From Bacteroidales bacterium (lineage in GTDB: Bacteria > Bacteroidota > Bacteroidia > Bacteroidales > UBA4181): a stretch of 9,086 nt of DNA. How positions within the stretch are numbered: position 1 is the stretch's first letter; the number at the start of each line of letters is the position of its first letter. This document shows positions 1-6,249 of this stretch, piece by piece. Both the position numbers and the translations under genes were made by a program. Location: the NCBI GenBank assembly GCA_031264715.1, contig JAISDP010000218.1, forward strand, positions 1 through 9,086, read 5' to 3'. A model generated the notes under the pieces. It was not told the DNA's origin, did not search any database, and saw only the letters and a program-made list of their open reading frames with translations.

Positions 1-248
1 GCCAACTGTTCAAACCCTTTACCCTTTTTGATCCATCCGTCGGCGTAACTGTCGCCGTACCCATGCAGCAAATACACTACCGGCAGCGCTTCGCTCTTCG
101 AATAGCTGTCGGGCGTAACTACCACCGCCTTGATGTTTTTCTGCATGACGACACTGGTGGTTGTGACGGTATCGACCTTTGCCGCGTGCAACAATGGCAA
201 CTGTGCAGCACAAATTATCAATACAATAAAATATATGAACAAACGCAT
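1..248 (-). CDS. Secreted alpha/beta-hydrolase esterase (esterase D / feruloyl-esterase-like), N-terminal part only
   Basis: This is the 5' part of a gene that leaves the window at its left edge; 82 codons are visible. Residues 1-22 form a signal peptide: Arg2, then a long hydrophobic stretch, with likely cleavage after LLHA, so the product is exported to the periplasm or beyond. The mature part starts with a beta-strand-rich section (MQKNIKAVVVTPDSY, residues 35-49). It continues to PVVYLLHGYG (56-65), the strand and oxyanion-hole motif HG-x-G of the PF00756 putative-esterase family, which includes feruloyl esterases, S-formylglutathione hydrolase and antigen 85. The catalytic Ser/Asp/His lie outside the window, so activity and substrate cannot be judged. 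The start at 248 is chosen because it gives a complete signal peptide. A minus-strand TAATTTTG element lies about 54 bp upstream. The gene is transcribed away from the SAM hydrolase gene. Confidence 0.8.
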   Translation of the reverse strand, partial: MRLFIYFIVLIICAAQLPLLHAAKVDTVTTTSVVMQKNIKAVVVTPDSYSKSEALPVVYLLHGYGDSYADGWIKKGKGFEQL

Positions 249-301
249 GATGTATATTGATTGAACTTTTAAAATATGTATACGTAAAACAAACAAGCAA
301 A

Positions 302-309
302 CAAAATTA
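302..309 (-). promoter_or_regulatory. Bacteroidota-type -7 promoter element for the esterase
   Basis: Read on the minus strand these bases are TAATTTTG, a full match to the Bacteroidota -7 consensus TAnnTTTG. A TTGG (minus strand, plus coordinates 329-332) lies 19 bp upstream, close to the expected TTTG -33 element. Transcription would begin near 297, leaving a leader of roughly 50 nt before the esterase start. The call rests on pattern only. Confidence 0.5.
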
Positions 310-390
310 CATGAAAAACTCAGGTTTTCCAAGCGCATGAGATAAAAAGGGTGCAAATAATTACGTTCCTGCGTATAGCGTTCCATGCAG

Positions 391-427
391 TATCATCGTC
401 TTACAAAAGACATCAAGCCTGATGATA
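391..427. repeat. Imperfect inverted repeat in the divergent intergenic region
   Basis: TATCATC (391-397) is the inverse complement of GATGATA (421-427). Just inside it GTCTT (398-402) pairs with AAGAC (407-411) around an ACAA loop. Together they give a 12-bp stem interrupted by a 9-nt one-sided bulge. The element lies between the two outward-facing promoters, so if functional it would more likely be a protein-binding site than a transcribed structure. The rest of the 249-492 intergenic region shows only the two promoter elements and no gene. Confidence 0.3.
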
Positions 428-446
428 ATTTTCCGGAATTATCCAT

Positions 447-454
447 TATTTTTG
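447..454 (+). promoter_or_regulatory. Candidate -7 promoter element for the SAM hydrolase gene
   Basis: TATTTTTG fits TAnnTTTG and lies 38 bp before the start codon. The -33 region is poor; only T-rich sequence is present. The element was chosen by match and position, so it is a moderate-to-weak call. Confidence 0.4.
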
Positions 455-492
455 CTGCAAAATTTTAAAACCAAAGGCGACCAATTTCCATT

Positions 493-1284
493 ATGGCAGT
501 AATCACCCTAACCACGGGATGGAGAGACGATTTTTATGTAGCGGCAGTGAAGGGTATCCTCCTGTCGGCTGTTCCTTCCGTGCAGGTGGTGGATTTGTCG
601 CACCAGGCGCCGGCTTTCAATACGGGCATTTTGTATGCCGCCTACATGGTGAAGCACAGCTATGCATACTTTCCTAAAGGCACGGTGCATATCATATCCG
701 TAGCCAGCGAGTATAGCAACAGCGCCCCTTTTGTAGCAGCATACAACAACGGGCACTATTTTACAGGTACGGACAATGGCATTTTTGATTTGCTGTTCGA
801 CTCGGTACCCGAGGCTGTGGTGCGCATCGAGAAGTTCAAGGATGATGCATCGCCCAATTACCCGGCCATTTCGGTGTTCGCGCCTGCCGCTGTCCACCTG
901 GTCAATGGCGGCGATATTGCCGAATTGGGCAGCGCTTATGCCGATTACCAGCGCATGGGAACGGTACTGGCAACCGTTGACGAATCGCAGATCACGGGAA
1001 CAATTATCCACATCAATGCTTTCGGCAATGTGATCACCAACATCACGCGCGACGATTTCGAAAGGGTCGGCAAGGGACGCCCATTCGAGATTATGGTGCA
1101 GAGTACGCGCTACAAGATCAACCGCATCAACAGGTATTTCCACGAGACAAGCCGTGGCGAACTGCTGGCGGTGTTCAATATTTCGGGATACCTCGAAATT
1201 GCGATCAATAAAGGTAAAGTAGCTTCTCTCCTGCAACTTTCGCTCGATTCGAATATCATTGTCAAGTTTTTCATTCAAAAATAG
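493..1284 (+). CDS. SAM hydroxide adenosyltransferase family protein (DUF62, chlorinase/fluorinase fold), divergent active site
   Basis: The 263 residues span the full family length. Characterised members hydrolyse S-adenosylmethionine to adenosine and methionine in the cytoplasm. Visible family landmarks are ITLTT near the N-terminus (4-8), VVDLSHQ (32-38), FPKGTVHIISV (60-70), GHYFTGTDNGIF (87-98), FAPAAVHL (129-136), and GTIIHINAFGNVITNI (169-184) opening the C-terminal beta-barrel. FNISGYLEIAINKG (228-241) is the family's N-S-x-G-LEIA-like motif. The expected ribose-binding Asp in TTD-F/W is Gly9 here. The usual VDPGVG-x-R segment is replaced by VASEYSNSAP (70-79), and the HGRD segment by PAIS (124-127), so the Asp-Arg-His catalytic set known from archaeal members seems absent. 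It may be a Bacteroidota subgroup with a different chemistry, or a binding protein. No export signal or membrane segment is seen. The next gene starts 70 bp downstream with its own promoter-like element. Confidence 0.85.
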   Translation: MAVITLTTGWRDDFYVAAVKGILLSAVPSVQVVDLSHQAPAFNTGILYAAYMVKHSYAYFPKGTVHIISVASEYSNSAPFVAAYNNGHYFTGTDNGIFDLLFDSVPEAVVRIEKFKDDASPNYPAISVFAPAAVHLVNGGDIAELGSAYADYQRMGTVLATVDESQITGTIIHINAFGNVITNITRDDFERVGKGRPFEIMVQSTRYKINRINRYFHETSRGELLAVFNISGYLEIAINKGKVASLLQLSLDSNIIVKFFIQK

Positions 1285-1288
1285 GCTT

Positions 1289-1317
1289 ATTGGATTCGAA
1301 GATTTATACTAAATTTG
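1289..1317 (+). promoter_or_regulatory. Promoter for the GAF-SpoIIE phosphatase gene
   Basis: TAAATTTG (1310-1317) fits the -7 consensus TAnnTTTG exactly, and ATTG (1289-1292) lies 17 bp upstream as a -33-like element. The start codon is 37 bp after the -7 element. The promoter lies wholly within the 70-bp gap after the SAM hydrolase gene, which suggests independent transcription of the phosphatase. Confidence 0.5.
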
Positions 1318-1354
1318 CCATTCAAACTTCAAATCATCATCAAAAAACTGTAAA

Positions 1355-2584
1355 ATGTCGGAAAAATCCTCCACGCAAACACTCAAGTTTAAATTAAATT
1401 CGCTGCTTGAGGTTACTCGTGCGATTAACAACAACCAACCGGTGAATGTGCTGCTGGAAAGCTATGTGGACATTCTTTGCAGCAAGCTCAATATCGGGAA
1501 AGTCGTCATGTTCAAACATCAGGACGGTTGGGAATGTATCCTTTCGGCCGGGGTGCCAAATGATGTCATTGATAACATCAAGGTGGAAGAGAACCTGCTT
1601 TCGTATACCGAAATCACGTTTGTTACATCCGAACAGGATATCCTGCCCGGCCTTGATATCGTGATCCCGGTTTACAACAATTACGTGCCCATTGCCTATG
1701 TACTGATCGGCGACATCGAGGAGGAGATGGAAGGCGTAAGCCCGGTGATCAAGCACCTGCATTTTATACAAACCATCTCCAACATCATTGTGGTAGCCAT
1801 CGAGAATATCCGCCTGTTCCGGGAAAGTTTGCAACAGGAAGCGCTACGTAAAGAGCTGGAACTGGCTTCGCAAATGCAAAACATGCTGGTGCCCAACCCC
1901 AAAGATCTTCCACGTAACCAGCACCTGCTGATGAATGCTTTCTACAAGCCGCATTATGAAGTAGGGGGCGATTATTTCGATTGTATCGAGCTGGGCGACA
2001 ACAAGCTGGGATTCTGCGTGGCCGACGTGTCGGGCAAAGGAATGGCGGCTGCATTGTTGATGTCCAACTTCCAGGCGACCCTGCGGGCTTTGTTTACTTC
2101 GGATATTTCGATGGACAGCCTTTTGCAGAAACTGAACAAGCGTGTGTACGAGAGTGCGCAGGGCGAAAAATTCATCACCATATTCATTGCACGCTTCGAT
2201 TATGATACCCATCAGCTTGAATATGCCAATGCCGGTCATACGCCGGTCATTCTGTACCGGACGGACAGCAAAAATATCAAATTGCTCGAAAGTGCCTGCC
2301 TTGCCATCGGAATGCTCGAACGTATACCTTTTATCAGCGTAAAAAGGCTCACCATCATGGAACACAGTCTGATGCTTTCGTATACCGACGGATTGGTGGA
2401 ATTGTTGTCCGATACGGGCGAAGGTGGCGTCAAATCGGCATTCTATGTCCTGGAGTCGGCCATACAGCACGTGCCCGATATCGACGGTGTCATTAGTGAA
2501 GTGATCGATACGCAAAACCTGAACGGGAACAACCAGGCTATTTTCGACGATATTACACTCCTGGGAATAGAATTTTTTGCATAA
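1355..2584 (+). CDS. GAF-like sensor + SpoIIE/RsbU-type PP2C serine/threonine phosphatase
   Basis: This 409-residue cytoplasmic protein has two modules. Residues 15-155 form a GAF-like sensory domain: helix LNSLLEVTRAINN, central beta strands KVVMF and LDIVIPVYNNYVPIAYVLIGD, and closing helix IVVAIENIRLF. A helical linker (156-180, ELELASQMQNMLVP) carries the A-x-x-IQ-x-x-LLP-like signature of RsbU relatives. The SpoIIE phosphatase domain (185-409) keeps its metal-site motifs: VGGDYFD (203-209), VADVSGKGMAAALLM (222-236), NAGH (292-295), YTDGLVE (343-349) and FDDITLL (397-403). All the usual metal-binding aspartates (206, 224, 345, 399) are present, so it should be active. Family members dephosphorylate anti-sigma-factor antagonists (STAS domain) in partner-switching pathways. 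No STAS or HATPase partner lies in this window, so the substrate is probably encoded elsewhere. The ligand of the GAF-like domain is unknown. Confidence 0.88.
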   Translation: MSEKSSTQTLKFKLNSLLEVTRAINNNQPVNVLLESYVDILCSKLNIGKVVMFKHQDGWECILSAGVPNDVIDNIKVEENLLSYTEITFVTSEQDILPGLDIVIPVYNNYVPIAYVLIGDIEEEMEGVSPVIKHLHFIQTISNIIVVAIENIRLFRESLQQEALRKELELASQMQNMLVPNPKDLPRNQHLLMNAFYKPHYEVGGDYFDCIELGDNKLGFCVADVSGKGMAAALLMSNFQATLRALFTSDISMDSLLQKLNKRVYESAQGEKFITIFIARFDYDTHQLEYANAGHTPVILYRTDSKNIKLLESACLAIGMLERIPFISVKRLTIMEHSLMLSYTDGLVELLSDTGEGGVKSAFYVLESAIQHVPDIDGVISEVIDTQNLNGNNQAIFDDITLLGIEFFA

Positions 2585-2608
2585 GTTTCCATAATTAATC
2601 TATCTTTG
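2576..2608 (+). promoter_or_regulatory. Promoter for the 604-residue unknown gene
   Basis: TATCTTTG (2601-2608) matches TAnnTTTG fully, and TTTG (2576-2579) lies 21 bp upstream as the -33 element, overlapping the last codons of the phosphatase gene. It is the best two-part promoter in the window. The start codon is 19 bp past the -7 element, giving a very short leader. Confidence 0.6.
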
Positions 2609-2627
2609 CCCGCATCAATCTATATTA

Positions 2628-4442
2628 ATGGACAAGCACACATATTTTCATACGTTCCACATTCCCGTCATGGGGCTGGCCTATACGATCGATTCCCCGG
2701 TAAAAGTAGCCCGGTTCGGCATATCGTCCGTCGTTTCCATCATCGAAGATACGCTCATCGAACGGATGCGCCAGCATTACTATCAGAAAATCGATGAGCC
2801 TTATTTGCCTATCCATGTTACTGAGCCCGATTATCGAGCCAAACGCATCACCGATTACCTGAACCTGCTCAACAGGATTGTCAACAAGCAGATCGACCGG
2901 CTCAGGGAATCGACCTTTGAGGCGGGTTCCGAACTGGTGCAATACTTTGAGATGTTGCCCGAAGGCAGTTTCATGAAAAAGATGTACCGGCAGATGCAGG
3001 AAATGCACGACCGGCACGAACAACGGAAAATGGAGCAAAAGTTGCGTACGGAGGTGAAAGCCGGCTGTATCGATGTGAATATCATGACCAAACTGGACAA
3101 CGAACGTTACCATGCGGACGGGTCGGTGATTGAAAACGGCTCGGATGCTGTAGCTGCCTTGCGCGGCTATGCCAACAGCGAATTGAAGAATTCGTCCATC
3201 ATCTTTTCAGCCGGCATGAATCCGCGCCTGTACAATTACATGGAGCAACTCGATGTTTTCACGGAGATAAGAGATGGCGAGTTCGTTAAAAAGATTGTCA
3301 TTAAGGTGAGCGACCACCGTTCGGCCATCATACAGGGCAAATACCTGGCTAAGAAAGGACTCTGGGTTTCCGAATTTCGCATTGAATCGGGTTTGAACTG
3401 CGGCGGCCATGCTTTTGCCAGCGACGGATTTATGCTGGGGCCCATCCTCGAAGAATTTAAAAATAAACGGGAAGCACTAACCGAGGAGCTTTTCGACATT
3501 TATTGCAGGGCGCTCACGGCAAAGGGCAAAATACCGCCGGCAACGCGTCCGGCCATCAAGGTAACGGTGCAGGGCGGTATCGGTACGGCCGAAGAGGATA
3601 CTTTCCTGCGAGAGTATTACCAGGTAGATGCCACCGGTTGGGGAAGCCCGTTCATACTGGTGCCCGAAGTCGTTGTTATCGACGACGAAACGCTTGAATT
3701 ACTGGCCGCCTCCACCGAGAAGGATATCGTCCTGAGCAAGAATTCGCCGCTGGGTGTGCCGTTCAATTACCTGAAAGGCGCTTCGGGCGAAAGGGAAAAA
3801 TACCGCCTTATAGCCGAAAACCGCCCGGGAAGCCCGTGTAGCGAAAAGTTGCTGCAAGCCAATACCGAGTTTACCGAAAAACCGATATGCACGGCATCCG
3901 TAGCATACCTGAAGAAAAAGTTGCAACAGTTGGCGCAGGAGGAAATAACCGAAGAGGAACGTCAAAAGAAACGTCATCAATTGCTGACCCGCGAATGTTT
4001 GTGCATCGGACTGAGCAATACGGCTGTACACAGGTATCAAACGCCACCCATCAGAAAAGACATCATGGGTGTTACGGTATGTCCGGGCCCCAACCTGGCT
4101 TATTTCGATAAGGTTGTGTCACTCAAGGAAATGGTCGACCATATTTACGGGCGCATCAACCTGTTGCGCAAAACCTACCGCCCGCACATGTTCATCAACG
4201 AGTTGAAGATATATATTGGCTACCTGAAAGAACAATTAGACGAAGTCCTTGATCCGGAAAATATCAAGCAAATGAAATATTACCGGTCGTTTTGCAAGAA
4301 CATGCAGGATGCTGTGGCGTATTACACGTCACTTGCCGACCGGATCGTTACCACAGACGAAAAAGGTAAAGAAATGTTCCTGCAGGAACTGCAGTCGATC
4401 GGGCAGGAAATCAGGGATATTGAAATAACCAGGTTGCAGTAG
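2628..4442 (+). CDS. Conserved-looking 604-residue cytoplasmic protein of unknown function
   Basis: I cannot assign this protein to a characterised family; I have the impression of similar uncharacterised proteins in other Bacteroidota, but cannot verify it. No signal peptide or membrane segment is visible. Segments that look strongly constrained are HIPVMGLAYTIDSPVKVARF (11-30) with GISSVVSIIED (31-41), SGLNCGGHAFASDGFMLGPI (254-273), VTVQGGIGTAEED (312-324), DATGWGSPF (334-342), ECLCIGLSNTA (456-466) and VTVCPGPNLAYFDK (482-495). A charged, probably coiled-coil stretch lies at 113-145, another helical region at 425-452, and long helices follow from 496 to the end. The PVMGLA start and the GGIGT motif recall flavin-binding TIM barrels such as nitronate monooxygenase or IMP dehydrogenase, but the match is too thin to call. 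Cys258, 404, 421, 457, 459 and 485 could serve a metal or Fe-S site. The gene has its own promoter and is followed 46 bp later by an acyltransferase. The reading frame is certain; the function is not. Confidence 0.85.
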   Translation: MDKHTYFHTFHIPVMGLAYTIDSPVKVARFGISSVVSIIEDTLIERMRQHYYQKIDEPYLPIHVTEPDYRAKRITDYLNLLNRIVNKQIDRLRESTFEAGSELVQYFEMLPEGSFMKKMYRQMQEMHDRHEQRKMEQKLRTEVKAGCIDVNIMTKLDNERYHADGSVIENGSDAVAALRGYANSELKNSSIIFSAGMNPRLYNYMEQLDVFTEIRDGEFVKKIVIKVSDHRSAIIQGKYLAKKGLWVSEFRIESGLNCGGHAFASDGFMLGPILEEFKNKREALTEELFDIYCRALTAKGKIPPATRPAIKVTVQGGIGTAEEDTFLREYYQVDATGWGSPFILVPEVVVIDDETLELLAASTEKDIVLSKNSPLGVPFNYLKGASGEREKYRLIAENRPGSPCSEKLLQANTEFTEKPICTASVAYLKKKLQQLAQEEITEEERQKKRHQLLTRECLCIGLSNTAVHRYQTPPIRKDIMGVTVCPGPNLAYFDKVVSLKEMVDHIYGRINLLRKTYRPHMFINELKIYIGYLKEQLDEVLDPENIKQMKYYRSFCKNMQDAVAYYTSLADRIVTTDEKGKEMFLQELQSIGQEIRDIEITRLQ

Positions 4443-4470
4443 CAGAGGCAAGGCATGACTTACCTCTGCT
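4441..4470. other. Strong stem-loop at the junction of the 604-residue gene and the acyltransferase
   Basis: AGCAGAGG (4441-4448) pairs perfectly with CCTCTGCT (4463-4470). After one C-A mismatch AAG (4450-4452) pairs with CTT (4459-4461), leaving a six-base GCATGA loop. The stem begins inside the upstream stop codon and ends 18 bp before the acyltransferase start. No T-run follows, so it is not a standard intrinsic terminator. It could terminate weakly, protect an mRNA 3' end, or set expression of the second gene relative to the first. Confidence 0.55.
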
Positions 4471-4488
4471 GCGTTGATCGAATTTTGA

Positions 4489-5301
4489 ATGGAATCAAGG
4501 AAATTCATAGATATCAAGGAGGTAATCCGCAGGAAGAACCCGACATTGGTCAAAATGATGCCGGGTTTCGTGATCTCCCTCATGAAAAGGCTCATCCACG
4601 AGGACGAGGTAAACCGCATCATTTACGATTACCGCGACCGGTACGGGTTAGCTTTTGTGCGGAGCATCCTCGAGGACATGAAGGTGACATACGACATGGA
4701 GGGACTGGCACAGGTTCCCGCTAATGGCCGTTATACCTTTGCTTCCAATCACCCGTTAGGCGGATTCGATGGTTTGGTGCTGATGGATGCCATCGGAACG
4801 AGGTTTCCCGGAATACGTTTTATTGTCAATGATTTGCTGCTGAATATCAAGAACTTTGAGCCGGTATTTGTACCGGTAAACAAACACGGACGGCAATCGA
4901 CCGAATATGCCCAAAAGATAGACGAAACCTATTCGAGTGACGCACAAGTGCTCTATTTCCCGGCCGGCTTATGTTCGCGGAAGATCAAAGGACAAATTAC
5001 CGACCTGAAATGGAACAAGAACTTTATCCAGAAAGCCGTACAATATAATCGCGATGTGGTACCTGTTTATTTCGAAGGCCGCAATTCGAATTTCTTTTAT
5101 AACCTGGCCAATTTCCGGAAAAAACTCAGGATCAAGGCCAATATCGAAATGACTTTTCTCGTGGATGAGTTTTTCAAACAAAAAAATCAACATTTGCACT
5201 TAAAATTTGGCGCTCCAATACCATATGCGATCTTCGATAAATCAAAAAATTATCATCAATGGGCTGATGTGGTGCGCGAAAAAGTTTACGCCATGCGTTA
5301 A
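4489..5301 (+). CDS. PlsC-like glycerophospholipid / lipid acyltransferase (LPLAT superfamily)
   Basis: This 270-residue protein would transfer an acyl chain to a lipid precursor at the inner face of the inner membrane. Motif I is ASNHPLGGFDGLVL (85-98), with the catalytic His88 and Asp94. The spacing here is H-x5-D rather than the classical H-x4-D. Motif III is LYFPAGLCSR (155-164), the equivalent of FPEGTRS but with Ala in place of Glu. Motif IV is VVPVYFEGRNSNFFY (190-204). An N-terminal helical part (1-60) precedes the acyltransferase core, and there is no clear transmembrane segment. The acceptor cannot be read from sequence: lysophosphatidate and amino-acid lipids (as for the O-acyltransferase of Bacteroides glycine lipids) are both possible, and no GlsB-type partner is next to it. 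It follows the 604-residue unknown by 46 bp with only a partial promoter-like GAATTTTG (4480-4487) between, so co-transcription is plausible. The start at 4489 leaves the stem-loop upstream untranslated. Confidence 0.8.
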   Translation: MESRKFIDIKEVIRRKNPTLVKMMPGFVISLMKRLIHEDEVNRIIYDYRDRYGLAFVRSILEDMKVTYDMEGLAQVPANGRYTFASNHPLGGFDGLVLMDAIGTRFPGIRFIVNDLLLNIKNFEPVFVPVNKHGRQSTEYAQKIDETYSSDAQVLYFPAGLCSRKIKGQITDLKWNKNFIQKAVQYNRDVVPVYFEGRNSNFFYNLANFRKKLRIKANIEMTFLVDEFFKQKNQHLHLKFGAPIPYAIFDKSKNYHQWADVVREKVYAMR

Positions 5302-5399
5302 GGAATATTTTTTTTATATTTTTTTAACTTTTTGACGCAACGTTTTGGACTTTGCCGCATCTTTGATAACAAGAAACATATAAGCAAATTTAATTTGAT
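5302..5399 (+). promoter_or_regulatory. AT-rich intergenic region with probable promoter of the lipoprotein gene
   Basis: The left part is T-rich, with T-runs at 5309-5315 and after. A small ACGC-CAT-GCGT hairpin at 5288-5298, at the acyltransferase stop, might together with these runs act as a weak terminator. The right part has TTTG (5331-5334) and, 23 bp later, CATCTTTG (5358-5365), which matches TAnnTTTG at all but one position. That -7-like element is 34 bp before the lipoprotein start. Confidence 0.4.
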
Positions 5400-6104
5400 A
5401 TGGAAATTATTAGATATTTTAAATATTTGGTAATCACATTCTTTCTTGCATCAGGAATATTTATCACCTCGTGCTCCAAGCGGGGCGCTGTATTGGCAGA
5501 TCAAATACAGAGGCTTGATTCGTATATTCATTCGGACAACATGTATATTGCCGGGATGTTTTCCGATGAAAGTATGCCGGATTACGACATGCAGCCTGCA
5601 CTGACGCAGAAAGAACTGGATATCCTGGATGCCTTGGCCGACAGGATCAACCTTGAAGTACGCAAAGAATTCGACCGGAAATATATTGCCTGGCTGAATT
5701 GCTGGGCTCCTCTTGATTCGATGCCGGTTCGTGAAGATGCTACACGGCAGTTGCTAAAATGCAATGGGGCGGAATTCCAGGAACTGATCGAATTTTGCAG
5801 GCAACAGGACAGCGATATATTTTTGCTGCTCTACCAGCTTGCTGCAAGGGCGAGTTGCCCATACGACCGGTTGTTGTTGCATCCAGTGCACGACCTGTTG
5901 GGAACTTTCCCCGAATTTAGCAAGTATTGGAGCGAAGTTGACATGTCGTTGCAAAAAGAAAAACCTGATTTGAAGAATCGTAAATGTAACGAATCCACCA
6001 TCTGGTACACGCGTAAAATTCTTGAAACCAAGTACGGATATACATATGCGAGTGGGCTTACAGTTTTGTTTGATACTCGCAAGATGTTACTAATGACTCG
6101 ATAG
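5400..6104 (+). CDS. Unrecognised lipoprotein
   Basis: This is a 234-residue protein with a type II signal peptide. Arg5 and Lys8 precede a hydrophobic core (9-22), and the lipobox ITSC puts the acylated cysteine at position 25. The following SKRG residues do not look like the acidic surface-export signal of Bacteroidota lipoproteins, so a periplasm-facing location is more likely (inference). The mature part is helical and rich in charged residues. Five cysteines follow the lipobox (101, 121, 133, 153, 196), an unusual number that could form disulfides. Aromatic and charged clusters occur at 94-104 (KYIAWLNCWAP) and 200-225. I recognise no domain. The gene stands alone: its own promoter-like region lies upstream and a strong terminator lies about 40 bp after its stop. 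Confidence 0.75.
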   Translation: MEIIRYFKYLVITFFLASGIFITSCSKRGAVLADQIQRLDSYIHSDNMYIAGMFSDESMPDYDMQPALTQKELDILDALADRINLEVRKEFDRKYIAWLNCWAPLDSMPVREDATRQLLKCNGAEFQELIEFCRQQDSDIFLLLYQLAARASCPYDRLLLHPVHDLLGTFPEFSKYWSEVDMSLQKEKPDLKNRKCNESTIWYTRKILETKYGYTYASGLTVLFDTRKMLLMTR

Positions 6105-6142
6105 ATAGACCCTTAGTTGCTTTAATTAGCATAGTTGCCATC

Positions 6143-6185
6143 AAAAAAAGGCTTGTATGAAGAATATACAAGCCGTTTTTATTTT
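6143..6185 (+). terminator. Rho-independent terminator after the lipoprotein gene
   Basis: GGCTTGTAT (6150-6158) pairs perfectly with ATACAAGCC (6166-6174) around a seven-base loop. A T-run follows (6176-6180, then 6182-6185 after one A). An A-run precedes the stem (6143-6149), so it could also terminate on the opposite strand. It separates the lipoprotein from the HPr-kinase-like operon. Confidence 0.9.
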
Positions 6186-6236
6186 CCGGTTATGTGCGAT
6201 TATGTGTATCGAAGGTGAGTCGCAAATGCTTTTTCC

Positions 6237-6244
6237 TATCTTTG
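6237..6244 (+). promoter_or_regulatory. -7 promoter element of the HPr-kinase-like operon
   Basis: TATCTTTG is an exact TAnnTTTG match lying downstream of the terminator, and it ends only 5 bp before the ATG at 6250. Since Bacteroidota transcripts usually begin a few bases after this element, the message may be leaderless or nearly so. The -33 region is weak (GGTG at 6214-6217, 19 bp upstream). Confidence 0.5.
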
Positions 6245-6249
6245 TGTTC

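Noticed and set aside
19..300. 93-codon minus-strand frame overlapping the esterase
   Set aside because: The neighbouring frame starting at 248 has a signal peptide and the HGYG esterase motif; this frame gives a basic low-complexity product.
508..1278. 256-codon open frame on the minus strand opposite the SAM hydrolase gene
   Set aside because: It is a shadow of the plus-strand gene. The plus frame has clear family motifs, while the minus translation is His/Arg/Val-rich with no recognisable motif and no promoter.
1844..2515. 223-codon open frame on the minus strand opposite the phosphatase
   Set aside because: The plus strand encodes intact SpoIIE metal-binding motifs over the same bases; the minus translation shows no family features.
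6157..6249. N-terminal extension of the HPr-kinase-like protein from the ATG at 6157
   Set aside because: The codons fall in the terminator hairpin and upstream of the promoter, and the extension has no family resemblance.
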